Shown: positions 36,948 through 46,343, counted from the stretch's first letter. The stretch: DNA of 64,000 nucleotides from Tenacibaculum maritimum NCIMB 2154 (GCF_900119795.1 NZ_LT634361.1:2775001-2839000); one strand, 5' to 3'. Notes: generated by a model not told the origin, from the sequence alone. Numbers and translations: made by a program.

Positions 36948-37148
36948 CTCAAAAACTTCCCTTTTTAAAGCTTCTTCTTCCAGTTTATGTTGATTATAGC
37001 TTTAGTTTGCTATAAAATAAAACGGTATTTTTTACTTGAATACGAAAAGGATGTTGGTCATAAAAAATATTTTTATAATGTGATTCTAAATACCACTATT
37101 TTCTTCTTTTTATAATGAGTTCATTCTGTAGTGCAAAACAAAAACCAA

Positions 37149-37182
37149 TAAAAAACTTCTTGCTTAAAGCAAGAAGTTTTAA
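37149..37182 (-). terminator. terminator of the lipoprotein gene
   Basis: A stem AAAACTTCTTGC with its complement around TTAAA, T-rich on the minus strand, 28 bases after the lipoprotein stop. The remaining bases 36948-37148 hold nothing I can identify. Confidence 0.85.
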
Positions 37183-37210
37183 AAAATATTTTTTAGTTAC
37201 ACTAAGCTAC

Positions 37211-37978
37211 CTATTCATACTCATAAGTGACACTAATAGTATCTGTATCTCCAGAAGTTCCTATAGAAGTAGCAACTCCTTTAACAGGATAGTTATCCTT
37301 ATCATATTCATAATCTATTGTGATACTATGTTTTACCTCATTTTCTTCATTCTTATAAACAATTCTGGAAAGGTTATTTACAGGGAATAGCGCTCTTGCT
37401 TTGATTATCTCTGTAGCTTGTGGATTTACCGTAAAATCTAATTCTACCCTATCTAAAATAGCAATAATTCCAGCTGCTTCTAAAGTATAAAAATAAGGAT
37501 TAGGTGCATCATCATAGGTCAATTCAGCAACATACTTCTTTATAACTACCTCATTATTTGAATCATCATATTCTTCTTCATTGAATGCAATCTTGTATGG
37601 ATTCTTATTTGCATCATATTCTATAACTTCTCCTCTTTCAAGCGCATCGTATGGTGATTTATATAGCTTCTCTACATTGAACACCTCACTCTCATCACCA
37701 GATATTTCTATTGAGCTTCCTGTATTACTATAAGAGAGTGAAGTTGACTCGACTCCCCTTACTGCATTAATATCTTTCAACTTCTTATCTGCATCATAAA
37801 CTAATACAACAGAATTGTTTCCTAAAAAGTCTAAATTAGATACCGTAGAAATTGATTTTATTATTTTTTTAGAAACTCCTTGATTTATTTCTTCAAAATC
37901 TTCTGAAGCGGAGCTACTACAACCAATAGTTAATACTGAACTCAAACCCAATAGAAGGGCGAATTTTACATTTTTCAT
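37211..37978 (-). CDS. lipoprotein of unknown function
   Basis: A 255-residue protein with a lipoprotein signal (SSVLTIGCSSS, Cys at 20) and an acidic β-rich body. Sequence such as YDADKKLKDINAV and IEYDANKNPYKIAF resembles YD-type β-hairpin lipoproteins (DUF4595-like) of Bacteroidota, which have no known function. It is monocistronic, with its own promoter inside the metK terminator region. Confidence 0.8.
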   Translation of the reverse strand: MKNVKFALLLGLSSVLTIGCSSSASEDFEEINQGVSKKIIKSISTVSNLDFLGNNSVVLVYDADKKLKDINAVRGVESTSLSYSNTGSSIEISGDESEVFNVEKLYKSPYDALERGEVIEYDANKNPYKIAFNEEEYDDSNNEVVIKKYVAELTYDDAPNPYFYTLEAAGIIAILDRVELDFTVNPQATEIIKARALFPVNNLSRIVYKNEENEVKHSITIDYEYDKDNYPVKGVATSIGTSGDTDTISVTYEYE

Positions 37979-38004
37979 AATAATTTGTGTTTTTAATTAA
38001 GCGG

Positions 38005-38037
38005 CAAATATAATTTTTTTTATAAAAAAACTCACAA
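38005..38037 (-). promoter_or_regulatory. promoter of the lipoprotein gene
   Basis: Minus-strand TTG at 38037-38035 and TATATTTG at 38012-38005 are spaced 22 bases. The TTG sits in the 3' arm of the metK terminator. Confidence 0.65.
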
Positions 38038-38057
38038 TTAACATTGTGAGTTTTTAT
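38024..38057 (-). terminator. terminator of metK
   Basis: A stem AAAACTCACAA with its complement around a 6-base loop, followed by T7 on the minus strand, 15 bases after the metK stop. Confidence 0.9.
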
Positions 38058-38072
38058 TGATTTTAAATCATA

Positions 38073-39329
38073 CTATAACTTAAATGCTTCTTTTACTTTT
38101 TCAACATAATCTAATTTCTCCCAAGTAAAAGTCTCTACCTCTCTTTCTATTACTTCTCCCATTGGATTTGAAAAACGAACCTTTTTTATTTCTGGTTTTC
38201 TTCCCATATGACCATACGCAGCTGTTTCTGAATAAATAGGTGCTCTCAGCTTTAAACGCTTCTCTATAAAATAAGGACGCATGTCAAAAATAGTTTCTAC
38301 TACTTTGCTAATTTCTCCATCTGTCAAATTTACCGAAGCTGTACCATACGTTTCTACATTAATACTTGTTGGCTTTGCCACACCAATAGCATACGAAACC
38401 TGCACTAAAACTTCTTTACATAAACCTGCAGCTACTAAATTTTTTGCGATATGACGTGTAGCATACGCTCCTGAACGATCTACTTTCGAAGGATCTTTTC
38501 CTGAAAAAGCACCTCCTCCATGAGCTCCTTTTCCTCCATAAGTATCTACTATAATTTTACGACCTGTTAAACCAGTATCTCCATGAGGTCCTCCAATTAC
38601 AAAAACCCCTGTCGGATTTATATGATAAGTAATGCTATCTGTAAATAATGCTTGGATATTCTTCGGTAATTTTGCTACTACCCTAGGAATTAAAATATTG
38701 ATGATATCTTCCTTGATCTTAGCTAGCATTACAGCATCATTTTCATCAAAATCATCATGCTGCGTAGAAATAACGATTGCATCAATTCTTTGAGGTATAT
38801 TATCATCAGAATATTCAATGGTTACTTGCGATTTTGCATCAGGCCTTAAATAAGTAATCTCTTTATTTTCTCTTCTTAATTCCGCTAATTCAATAAGCAA
38901 ACGATGTGACAAATCTAAAGCTAAAGGCATATAGCTTTCCGTTTCATCAGTAGCATACCCAAACATCATTCCTTGATCACCTGCTCCTTGGTCTTCTGGA
39001 TTAGCTCTTTCTACCCCTTGATTAATATCAGGTGATTGTTCGTGAATTGCTGAAAACACTCCACAAGAACTACCATCAAACATATATTCACTCTTCGTGT
39101 ATCCTATTTTATTAATCACATCACGCGCAATTTTTTGGACATCTAAATACGTTTTAGATTTCACTTCTCCTGCCAATACTACTTGTCCTGTTGTGACTAA
39201 CGTCTCACAAGCCACTTTCGATGATGTATCAAAAGCTAAAAAATTATCAATCAACGCATCTGAAATTTGATCGGCTACTTTATCTGGGTGTCCTTCAGAA
39301 ACACTTTCTGAAGTAAATAAATATGACAT
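38073..39329 (-). CDS. metK: S-adenosylmethionine synthase
   Basis: Makes SAM from methionine and ATP; 418 residues, normal length. [32 protein letters not shown] and [16 protein letters not shown] are the three family signatures, including the catalytic His and the P-loop-like Gly run. The gene is divergent from the SAM-riboswitch-controlled metY operon. A long leader (about 39330-39475) separates it from a -7 element TAACTTTG and may be regulatory. Confidence 0.97.
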   Translation of the reverse strand: MSYLFTSESVSEGHPDKVADQISDALIDNFLAFDTSSKVACETLVTTGQVVLAGEVKSKTYLDVQKIARDVINKIGYTKSEYMFDGSSCGVFSAIHEQSPDINQGVERANPEDQGAGDQGMMFGYATDETESYMPLALDLSHRLLIELAELRRENKEITYLRPDAKSQVTIEYSDDNIPQRIDAIVISTQHDDFDENDAVMLAKIKEDIINILIPRVVAKLPKNIQALFTDSITYHINPTGVFVIGGPHGDTGLTGRKIIVDTYGGKGAHGGGAFSGKDPSKVDRSGAYATRHIAKNLVAAGLCKEVLVQVSYAIGVAKPTSINVETYGTASVNLTDGEISKVVETIFDMRPYFIEKRLKLRAPIYSETAAYGHMGRKPEIKKVRFSNPMGEVIEREVETFTWEKLDYVEKVKEAFKL

Positions 39330-39389
39330 AAACTCTTTTCTTTAAAATTTAAAATAGAAAAAAAACTTGGATTGCTTGGTCGCGTAAAG

Positions 39390-39487
39390 AAGTAGATAAT
39401 TACTGCTTTAGCATTTTTATTCTGAACAAGAGTTCAATGAGGTTGCAATCAGTCCAAATTTTTCCTCAAAAATATTTGGCAAAGTTA
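39390..39487 (-). promoter_or_regulatory. structured metK leader, possible SAM-sensing element
   Basis: Minus-strand TAACTTTG at 39487-39480 is a -7 match. The RNA downstream contains GAUUGCAACCUCAUUGAAC, a GAAC/GUUC hairpin, then AAUAAAAAUGCUAAAGCAG. The order GAUU-AACC-AUUG and AAUAAA-GCUAAA is reminiscent of SAM-II aptamers, while GCAACC followed by UGCUA echoes the S-box core. Neither consensus is fully met. A leader of this length on metK suggests feedback control, but the class is unresolved. Confidence 0.35.
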
Positions 39488-39595
39488 TAGATAAAATTCA
39501 AACCTAAAAAAGGTTTTCTCTAAAAAAAAAGAAAACCAAAAAAAATTATATACGTAGTATATACCCTAAAAAGATAAAAAAAAGTTTAGAAAAAA

Positions 39596-39628
39596 TTTGG
39601 ATATTAATTTTTTCTGAATGAATATTTG
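39596..39628 (+). promoter_or_regulatory. promoter of the metY operon
   Basis: TTTG at 39596 and AATATTTG at 39621 (seven of eight), spaced 21 bases, 30 bases before the riboswitch P1 stem. Confidence 0.65.
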
Positions 39629-39658
39629 CACTCACAAAGTTCAATAACTTATTGAAAT

Positions 39659-39780
39659 GTTATCAAGAAAGGTGGAGGGATTAGACCCTGTGAAGCCTTA
39701 GCAACCCTTTATATTTAATAAAGAAGGTGCTACATTCTACTTAATTTCTAATTCATTTATTAGTATATTGGATAGATAAC
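39659..39780 (+). promoter_or_regulatory. SAM-I (S-box) riboswitch upstream of metY
   Basis: P1 is formed by GTTATC (39659-39664) and GATAAC (39775-39780). In order come AAGAAAGGTGGAGGGATTAG, CCCTGTGAAGCCTTAGCAACC, a P3 hairpin, AAGGTGCTA and a P4 region, the S-box core. A near-identical core stands before metH. It senses S-adenosylmethionine; high SAM should close P1 and shut the operon. Confidence 0.93.
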
Positions 39781-39785
39781 TCAAC

Positions 39786-39823
39786 GTAATTACTCCTCTG
39801 TAGTTACAATTTTCTTTTTAACA
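39786..39823 (+). terminator. intrinsic terminator of the metY riboswitch
   Basis: GTAATTAC (39786-39793) pairs with GTAGTTAC (39800-39807) with one G-U pair, followed by a T-rich run. It stands 5 bases after P1, so this riboswitch likely acts by premature termination. Confidence 0.7.
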
Positions 39824-39902
39824 TTTTTCTAGTAGGGTACATCAGATAAACGATGGATTTGACTTTTGTTTTAATTTTTTATTAACTCAAAAAACAAGAA
39901 AA

Positions 39903-41180
39903 ATGAGTACACAAAAATTCGCAACAAATTCGTTGCATTCAGGACATGACGTAACACAAACAGCAGGAACAAGAGCTGTTCCTATTTACCAAACAACTTC
40001 TTATGTTTTTAACGACTCAGAACATGCTGCAAGTCTTTTTTCATTAAAAGAATTAGGTTTTATTTACACACGGTTAAACAATCCTACCAACCAAGTTTTA
40101 CAAGAACGTCTTGCTTCCTTAGAAGGTGGAACTGGAGCTGTTGTTTTTGCATCAGGAACGGCAGCAATCTCTACAAGCTTGTTAACATTATTAAAAGCTG
40201 GAGATCACATTGTTGCTTCTAGTAGTTTATATGGCGGAACTTACAACTTACTCAATGTAACATTACCTAGATTAGGTATTACTACCACATTTGTTGATGC
40301 CTCTAACCCTGACAACTTTAAAAAAGCCACGCAAAGCAATACAAGAGCTTTCTTTGTTGAGTCTCTAGGAAACCCTAAACTGGATGTACTGGATTTAAAA
40401 GCTATTTCTATTCATGCGAAATCTGCTGAAATCCCTTTTATTGTAGATAATACTGTTGCCACCCCTGCCCTATTAAACCCTATTGAACACGGTGCTAATA
40501 TTGTGATTCACTCCCTAACAAAATATATTGGTGGTCAAGGAAATTCACTGGGAGGCGTTGTTATTGATGCTGGTACTTTTAATTGGGGAAATGGTAAATT
40601 TCCAGAATTTACAGAGCCTTCTCCTGGATATCACGGCTTAATATATCACGAAGCATTGGGAGCTTCTTCTTATACCTTTAAACTAATTTTGGAAGGATTA
40701 CGCGATTTTGGTGGTGCATTAAGTCCTACCAATGCTTTTAATATCATTCAAGGCTTAGAAACACTAAACATCAGAATAAAGAAGCACAGTGAAAATGCTT
40801 TAGAACTAGCTAAATGGCTAGAAGAGCAAGAGGTAGTTACCTGGGTCAACTACCCTGGGTTAGAAAGTAGTAACTATCATACCCTCTCTCAAAAATACTT
40901 ACCCAAAGGCCAAAGCGGTATTGTTACTTTTGGAGTGAAAGGTGGTTATGATGCTGCTAAGGTAGTAGCAGATAACACTAAACTTTTTTCTTTGCTAGCC
41001 AATATTGGAGACACCAAATCTTTAATCATTCACCCTGCAAGTACTACACACCAACAATTAAGTGAGTCTTCTCAAAAAACAGCGGGAGTAACCAACGACC
41101 TCATTCGGCTATCCGTTGGTTTAGAAGACATTGAAGATCTAAAAGCGGATCTAAAACAAGCTTTTACAAAAATAAAATAA
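39903..41180 (+). CDS. metY: O-acetylhomoserine sulfhydrylase
   Basis: PLP enzyme that converts O-acetylhomoserine and sulfide directly to homocysteine; 425 residues, the length of MetY rather than of MetB. Key segments are GTRAVPIYQTTSYVF, YTRLNNPTNQVLQERLA, the PLP-binding Lys in HSLTKYIGGQG and the long MetY insert PGYHGLIYHEALG. It is the first gene under the SAM-I riboswitch and is followed by the gene that supplies its substrate. Confidence 0.94.
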   Translation: MSTQKFATNSLHSGHDVTQTAGTRAVPIYQTTSYVFNDSEHAASLFSLKELGFIYTRLNNPTNQVLQERLASLEGGTGAVVFASGTAAISTSLLTLLKAGDHIVASSSLYGGTYNLLNVTLPRLGITTTFVDASNPDNFKKATQSNTRAFFVESLGNPKLDVLDLKAISIHAKSAEIPFIVDNTVATPALLNPIEHGANIVIHSLTKYIGGQGNSLGGVVIDAGTFNWGNGKFPEFTEPSPGYHGLIYHEALGASSYTFKLILEGLRDFGGALSPTNAFNIIQGLETLNIRIKKHSENALELAKWLEEQEVVTWVNYPGLESSNYHTLSQKYLPKGQSGIVTFGVKGGYDAAKVVADNTKLFSLLANIGDTKSLIIHPASTTHQQLSESSQKTAGVTNDLIRLSVGLEDIEDLKADLKQAFTKIK

Positions 41181-41212
41181 AGATACTTGGTATAAATTTT
41201 AATTATCAAACT

Positions 41213-41275
41213 GAGCAATTTTGTATCTCCTTCTGAAGGGAAATGAGCTTACAACAATTGCTCGGCGCGATGCGC
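41213..41275 (+). promoter_or_regulatory. nested hairpins between metY and the MetX-ThrA fusion gene
   Basis: GAGCAATTTTGT (41213-41224) pairs with ACAACAATTGCTC (41251-41263) with one bulged base. The loop holds a small CCTT/AAGG hairpin. A GCGC-GAT-GCGC hairpin follows at 41265-41275, 17 bases before the TTG start. It could be a processing site, attenuator or mRNA-stability element. Confidence 0.4.
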
Positions 41276-41291
41276 TTAACTCATTTTTAAA

Positions 41292-44200
41292 TTGGCAACT
41301 GATTTACTTTATATAAACATCACTGATTTTACTACAGAAAGCGGATTCATTTTTGATAAAATTCCGTTGAGCTATCAAATTTTCGGAAAAGAACTAGGCA
41401 CAGCTCCCATTATTCTAATTAATCACGCTCTAACAGGAAATAGTAATGTTGCTGGCTTACATGGCTGGTGGAAAAATTTAATTGGCGAAAACAAAGCCAT
41501 AAATACTTCTAAATACACTATTTTATGTTTTAATATCCCTGGAAATGGATACGATGGCTTTTTAATTAATAATTATAAAGATTTTATTACCAGAGATATT
41601 GCCTATTTATTTTTACGTGGTTTAAAAAAATTAGAGATAACACAGTTATTTGCATTAATAGGAGGCTCTTTAGGAGGTGGAATTGCTTGGGAAATGGCTG
41701 CGTTAACTCCTAATATAACAAAGCACTTGATTCCAATAGCAACTGATTGGAAATCTACAGACTGGCTAATTGCTAATTGCCAAATTCAAGAGCAGTTTTT
41801 AACAAATTCTAGCAACCCTGTTCACGATGCTCGAATGCATGCTATGCTATGTTATAGAACACCGCAGTCATTCAAAGAACGGTTTCATCGTTCAAAAAAT
41901 GTTCATTCAAAAATATTTAATGTTGAAAGTTGGCTATTACACCATGGCAAAAAACTACAAGAGCGCTATCAATTAGCCTCTTATAAATTAATGAATCAGT
42001 TATTAAAAACAATTGATATCACAAAAGGCAAAGACAACGCGGAGGCTCTAAAAATTATAACTGCCGACATTCATATTATTGGCGTTAACTCCGATCTATT
42101 TTTCACTGCTGAAGAAAATAGAGAAACTCACAAAATATTAGCATCAACACAAGCAAATGTGACTTATAACGAAATAGAATCTGTACATGGACACGATGCT
42201 TTTTTAATTGAATATGAGCAACTAGAAAAAATAATAGCCCCAATATGCAATCCAAACTCAAAAAGTAAAAAAATGAAAGTATTAAAATTTGGTGGAAAAT
42301 CTTTATCCAACGAAGGAATCAATAATGTCATTTCCATTATTGAACAGAAAATAGCTCATAAAGAAAATATCGCCGTTGTTGTTTCTGCAAGAGGAAACGC
42401 TACTAACGAGCTAGAAAACATCTTATACAAAGCTTCTAAAAACGAGACTTATCACGAGCAATTAGATGCTTTTATTGAATATCAGAAAACAATCTCTAAA
42501 TCTGTTGAGCTTTCTAAGGAATTTTCTCATTTAGAAAAACTCTTTGAAGGAGTTCGTTTATTAGGAGATTTTAGCCAAAAAATCAAGGATGACGTTTTAG
42601 CACAAGGAGAATTAATTGCTTCTAAAACAGTAGCCGCTCTCTTAGACGAAAAAGGTATTAAAGCAAGTACTATAGACGCTAGACAACTACTTAAAACGGA
42701 TGAAAACTTTGGAAATGCACAGCCTTTCATAGAACTTTCTAAAGAAAATGTAATCAACCATTTTAAGAAATTCGGAAAAAATACGGTTCCTATTATCACT
42801 GGTTTTATAGCCTCTAATTTAAAAGGAGAAACAACTACTCTTGGAAGAAATGGAAGTAACTATACCGCTTCCTTGTTGGCCAATTATTTAAATGCAGACG
42901 AATTGCAAAACTATACACATGTTGATGGTATTTTTACAGCAAATCCAGATTTAGTTTCTGAGGCCAAAAAAATTGAGCAATTATCTTTTTCAGAAGCCAA
43001 TGAATTGGCAAATTTTGGAGCCACTATCTTACATGCTAAAACGATTATCCCATTACTAGAAAAAAACATTAACCTTCGTATTTTAAACACTTTCAATCCA
43101 AATAACAACGGAACACTAATCTCCTCTAAATCAAATTCTAAAGGAATAAAATCACTATCTACTTTAGAAAATGTTTCCTTAATTAATTTCGAAGGAAGAG
43201 GTCTTCTTGGAAAAGTAGGTGTTGATGCCAGAATTTTCAAAGCTCTGAGTAATAAAAATATTAATATCAGTATTATTTCTCAAGGATCTTCTGAAAGGGG
43301 AATTGGACTAATTATTAACAGTGACAAAGCTCAAGAAGCCGTTATTGCTTTAGAACAAGAATTTGAAACTGATTTTTACACTAAAGATGTCAATCAAATT
43401 TCTATCATCAATGACATTGCAGTTATATCCATTATCGGTCAAGATTTAAGTGAATTCCATCACTCCTACAATGCACTTACAAAAAATCAAATAGTACCGC
43501 TACTATTTAACAACACTATTTCTGGTAAAAACGTAAGTTTGGTAGTAAAAAAATCACAGTTACACAAAGCTTTAAATGTAATTCACGGACAAATTTTTGG
43601 AATTGCTAAAAAAATAAACATTGCTATTTTCGGTAAAGGATTAGTTGGTGGAACTTTAATTAACCAAATCTTAGAAAGTAAGCAAGCAATTTTAAAAAGA
43701 AGAAAAATACATCTAAACATCTTTGCTGTTACGAACTCTAAAAAAGCAATTATAAACAAAGAGGGAATATCTCAAAAATGGGAAATCAAATTAAGTAATA
43801 ACAAAGAAATTAAAGATGTAGTAGATACTGTAATTGACTATGCTAAAGAGCATCATTTAGAAAACCTGATTGCTGTTGACAATACCGCTAGTAATAGTTT
43901 TACTCAAAATTATATCCCTCTAATAGAAAATGGTTTTGACCTAGTTTCTTCTAATAAAATTGCCAATACTACAAGTTATCAATTTTACAAAAAACTACGA
44001 AAAACCCTCGAAATCAATAACAAATCGTATTTATACGAGACCAATGTAGGTGCTGGACTGCCTTTAATTGACACTATTAAGTTACTCCATGATTCTGGTG
44101 AAAACATCACCCGAGTGAGAGGTGTTTTCTCTGGCTCTTTGAGCTATATATTCAATCACTTTTCCTCTCATGAAATCTCTTTTAGCAATGTTTTACAACA

Positions 44201-44687
44201 AGCCATTCAAAAAGGGCTTACTGAACCCGACCCTCGTGAAGATCTATCTGGAAACGATGTTGCTAGAAAATTATTAATTCTAGCACGTGAATTAGAATTA
44301 GAAAATGAATTTGAAGACATTGCCATTGAGAACTTAATCCCTCAAAATCTTAAAAACTTAGATACCAAAGATTTTCTATCAAACCTATCTAGTCTAAACA
44401 ATGATTTTCAAAAGAAAAAAATAACTCAAAAAGAAAATCATGTACTAAGGTATATTGGCGATTTACACGGAGACTTATCCAAAAATAAAGGAACTTTAGA
44501 AGTAACCCTACAATCTGTTCCTAAAAACACCCCATTAGGAAGCTTAAAAGCTGCTGATACCATTTTTGAAATATATACAGAATCTTATGGGCAGCAACCT
44601 ATCGTTATTCAAGGTGCTGGCGCAGGAGCACAGGTAACTGCAAGAGGTGTTTTTGGAGATATTTTACGATTAGCAAAAAACAATTAA
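41292..44687 (+). CDS. trifunctional MetX-like acyltransferase / aspartokinase / homoserine dehydrogenase
   Basis: A 1131-residue fusion from a TTG start; no ATG precedes it in frame after the stop at 41277. Residues 1-~320 form an α/β-hydrolase of the homoserine O-acetyltransferase type: NHALTGNSNVAG, nucleophile Ser126 in GGSLGGG, an Asp region IGVNSDLFF and His in VHGHDAF. From Met328 comes an aspartokinase (VLKFGGKSL, TLGRNGSNYTAS) with ACT repeats to ~770. Residues ~775-1131 form homoserine dehydrogenase (IFGKGLVGGTL, SSNKIANT, GLTEPDPREDLSGNDVARK). Together these catalyse the first, third and acylation steps from aspartate to O-acetylhomoserine, the substrate of MetY upstream and the MetZ-like enzyme downstream. 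Confidence 0.92.
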   Translation: MATDLLYINITDFTTESGFIFDKIPLSYQIFGKELGTAPIILINHALTGNSNVAGLHGWWKNLIGENKAINTSKYTILCFNIPGNGYDGFLINNYKDFITRDIAYLFLRGLKKLEITQLFALIGGSLGGGIAWEMAALTPNITKHLIPIATDWKSTDWLIANCQIQEQFLTNSSNPVHDARMHAMLCYRTPQSFKERFHRSKNVHSKIFNVESWLLHHGKKLQERYQLASYKLMNQLLKTIDITKGKDNAEALKIITADIHIIGVNSDLFFTAEENRETHKILASTQANVTYNEIESVHGHDAFLIEYEQLEKIIAPICNPNSKSKKMKVLKFGGKSLSNEGINNVISIIEQKIAHKENIAVVVSARGNATNELENILYKASKNETYHEQLDAFIEYQKTISKSVELSKEFSHLEKLFEGVRLLGDFSQKIKDDVLAQGELIASKTVAALLDEKGIKASTIDARQLLKTDENFGNAQPFIELSKENVINHFKKFGKNTVPIITGFIASNLKGETTTLGRNGSNYTASLLANYLNADELQNYTHVDGIFTANPDLVSEAKKIEQLSFSEANELANFGATILHAKTIIPLLEKNINLRILNTFNPNNNGTLISSKSNSKGIKSLSTLENVSLINFEGRGLLGKVGVDARIFKALSNKNINISIISQGSSERGIGLIINSDKAQEAVIALEQEFETDFYTKDVNQISIINDIAVISIIGQDLSEFHHSYNALTKNQIVPLLFNNTISGKNVSLVVKKSQLHKALNVIHGQIFGIAKKINIAIFGKGLVGGTLINQILESKQAILKRRKIHLNIFAVTNSKKAIINKEGISQKWEIKLSNNKEIKDVVDTVIDYAKEHHLENLIAVDNTASNSFTQNYIPLIENGFDLVSSNKIANTTSYQFYKKLRKTLEINNKSYLYETNVGAGLPLIDTIKLLHDSGENITRVRGVFSGSLSYIFNHFSSHEISFSNVLQQAIQKGLTEPDPREDLSGNDVARKLLILARELELENEFEDIAIENLIPQNLKNLDTKDFLSNLSSLNNDFQKKKITQKENHVLRYIGDLHGDLSKNKGTLEVTLQSVPKNTPLGSLKAADTIFEIYTESYGQQPIVIQGAGAGAQVTARGVFGDILRLAKNN

Positions 44688-44705
44688 ATTATCAATAGAA
44701 GAAAA

Positions 44706-45872
44706 ATGAGTAACAAATTTGAAACCCAAGCCATTAGAGGACAACTAAAACGCTCTCACTTTTCTGAGCACTCTACTCCTCTATATATAACGTCTAGTTT
44801 TGTTTTTGACGATGCTGAAGATATGAGAGCTTCTTTTTCTGAAGAAAAGGAAAAAAACTTATATAGCAGATTTTCTAATCCAAACACAACTGAATTTATT
44901 GATAAAATAGTAGCTATGGAAGGTGCTGAATCAGGATATGCTTTTGCTACAGGAATGGCTGCTATTTTTTCAACTTTTGCTGCTTTATTAGATGCTGGAG
45001 ATCATATTATCTCTTGTAAATCTGTATTTGGATCTACACACAGCCTCCTTACCAAATATTTTCCAAAATGGAATATCTCAACGAGCTTTTTTAATACAAA
45101 TAATCTCGATGAAATAGAAAGATTAGTTCAACCGAATACCAAAATTTTATATGCAGAAACTCCTACAAATCCAGCAGTAGATGTTATCGATTTAGAAACC
45201 CTACACAAAATTGCTCGTAAACACAATCTTTTATTAATTATTGACAATTGCTTTGCTACGCCATATTTACAAAATCCTATAAAATTTGGAGCTGATTTGG
45301 TAATTCATTCTGCTACTAAATTAATTGATGGACAAGGCAGGGTTCTAGGAGGTATTACCGTTGGAAAAACAAATTTAATCCGTCAAATTTATCTATTTTC
45401 TAGAAATACAGGGCCTGCAATGTCGCCTTTCAATGCTTGGGTACTCTCTAAAAGTTTAGAAACATTAAGTATTCGCGTAGAAAAACATTGTCAAAATGCA
45501 TTAGAAATAGCTACTTTCTTAGAAAAACACCCTAAAGTAACCTCAGTAAAATACCCTTTTTTAAAATCACATCCAAAATACAATATTGCCAAAAAGCAAA
45601 TGAAATTAGGAGGTAATATTGTTTCTTTTGAAATTCAAGGAGGTATCAATGCTGGTCGAAAATTCATAAATACCATAAAAATGTGCTCGTTATCTGCCAA
45701 TTTAGGAGACACCAAAACCATTATAACCCACCCAGCTTCTTCCACCCATAGCAAGTTAAGTTCAGAAGAACGACTAGAAGCTGGTATTAGCGATGGGCTT
45801 ATAAGATGCTCCGTTGGTTTAGAAAATACAATTGATATTATTAACGATCTAAAACAAGCTCTAGAAAATTAA
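44706..45872 (+). CDS. MetZ/MetB-type trans-sulfuration PLP enzyme
   Basis: A 388-residue Cys/Met-metabolism PLP enzyme. TPLYITSSFVFDDAEDM, YSRFSNPNTTEF, the PLP Lys in HSATKLIDGQGRVLGG and SLSANLGDTKTIITHPASSTH resemble O-succinylhomoserine sulfhydrylase (MetZ). Cystathionine γ-synthase is the alternative, and sequence alone does not decide. It lies 18 bases after the trifunctional gene, so it belongs to the riboswitch operon and gives a second route to homocysteine. Confidence 0.88.
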   Translation: MSNKFETQAIRGQLKRSHFSEHSTPLYITSSFVFDDAEDMRASFSEEKEKNLYSRFSNPNTTEFIDKIVAMEGAESGYAFATGMAAIFSTFAALLDAGDHIISCKSVFGSTHSLLTKYFPKWNISTSFFNTNNLDEIERLVQPNTKILYAETPTNPAVDVIDLETLHKIARKHNLLLIIDNCFATPYLQNPIKFGADLVIHSATKLIDGQGRVLGGITVGKTNLIRQIYLFSRNTGPAMSPFNAWVLSKSLETLSIRVEKHCQNALEIATFLEKHPKVTSVKYPFLKSHPKYNIAKKQMKLGGNIVSFEIQGGINAGRKFINTIKMCSLSANLGDTKTIITHPASSTHSKLSSEERLEAGISDGLIRCSVGLENTIDIINDLKQALEN

Positions 45873-45889
45873 GAACTAAATAAAAAGTG

Positions 45890-45897
45890 TATTTTTG
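45890..45897 (+). promoter_or_regulatory. -7 element of the Rrf2 gene, almost touching the start codon
   Basis: TATTTTTG ends 4 bases before the ATG, implying a leaderless or nearly leaderless mRNA. No clear -33 is present, so read-through from metZ may also contribute. Confidence 0.55.
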
Positions 45898-45901
45898 CAA
45901 T

Positions 45902-46309
45902 ATGCTTTCTAAAAAAACAAAATACGGCTTAAAAGCCCTAACCTTTATCGCAAAACAAGAAAAAGGAATGATGGTGCAGATAGCTACCATTGCTGAGAGT
46001 GAAAACATTTCTCATAAATTTTTAGAAAGTATATTGCTTACCTTAAGAAAATCAGGTGTTTTAGGTGCTAAAAAAGGCAAAGGGGGAGGCTACTATATGC
46101 TAAAAGATCCTTCTGATATAAAAATGACAGACATTATTAGAACCTTAGAAGGTCCTATAGCAATGCTACCTTGTGTTAGTTTAAATTATTACGAAAAGTG
46201 TAGTGATTGCCCTGATGAAGATTCTTGTTCTGTACATAAATTAATGATACAGGTCAGAGACAATACTTTACAAGTATTAAGAAACAATACTTTAGCTGAT
46301 TTAGTCTAG
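45902..46309 (+). CDS. Rrf2 family transcriptional regulator
   Basis: A 135-residue winged-helix regulator from ATG at 45902 (MLSKKTKYGLKALTFIA). The recognition helix region is ISHKFLESILLTLRKSG and the wing is KGKGGGYYML. Cys91, Cys100, Cys103 and Cys109 form an IscR/NsrR-like set that could hold an Fe-S cluster, although CymR-type members sense cysteine metabolism by protein contact. Its place between the methionine and sulfate-assimilation genes makes it the likely regulator of the downstream cys promoter. Confidence 0.9.
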   Translation: MLSKKTKYGLKALTFIAKQEKGMMVQIATIAESENISHKFLESILLTLRKSGVLGAKKGKGGGYYMLKDPSDIKMTDIIRTLEGPIAMLPCVSLNYYEKCSDCPDEDSCSVHKLMIQVRDNTLQVLRNNTLADLV

Positions 46310-46343
46310 TAAAAAAGTACTATTATTTTGTTAATTTTTTGAG

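Noticed and set aside
39390-39480. metK leader as a standard S-box
   Set aside because: GCAACC and UGCUA are present, but the double P2 helix and a P1 like the two real copies are missing, so it is listed only as an unclassified leader.
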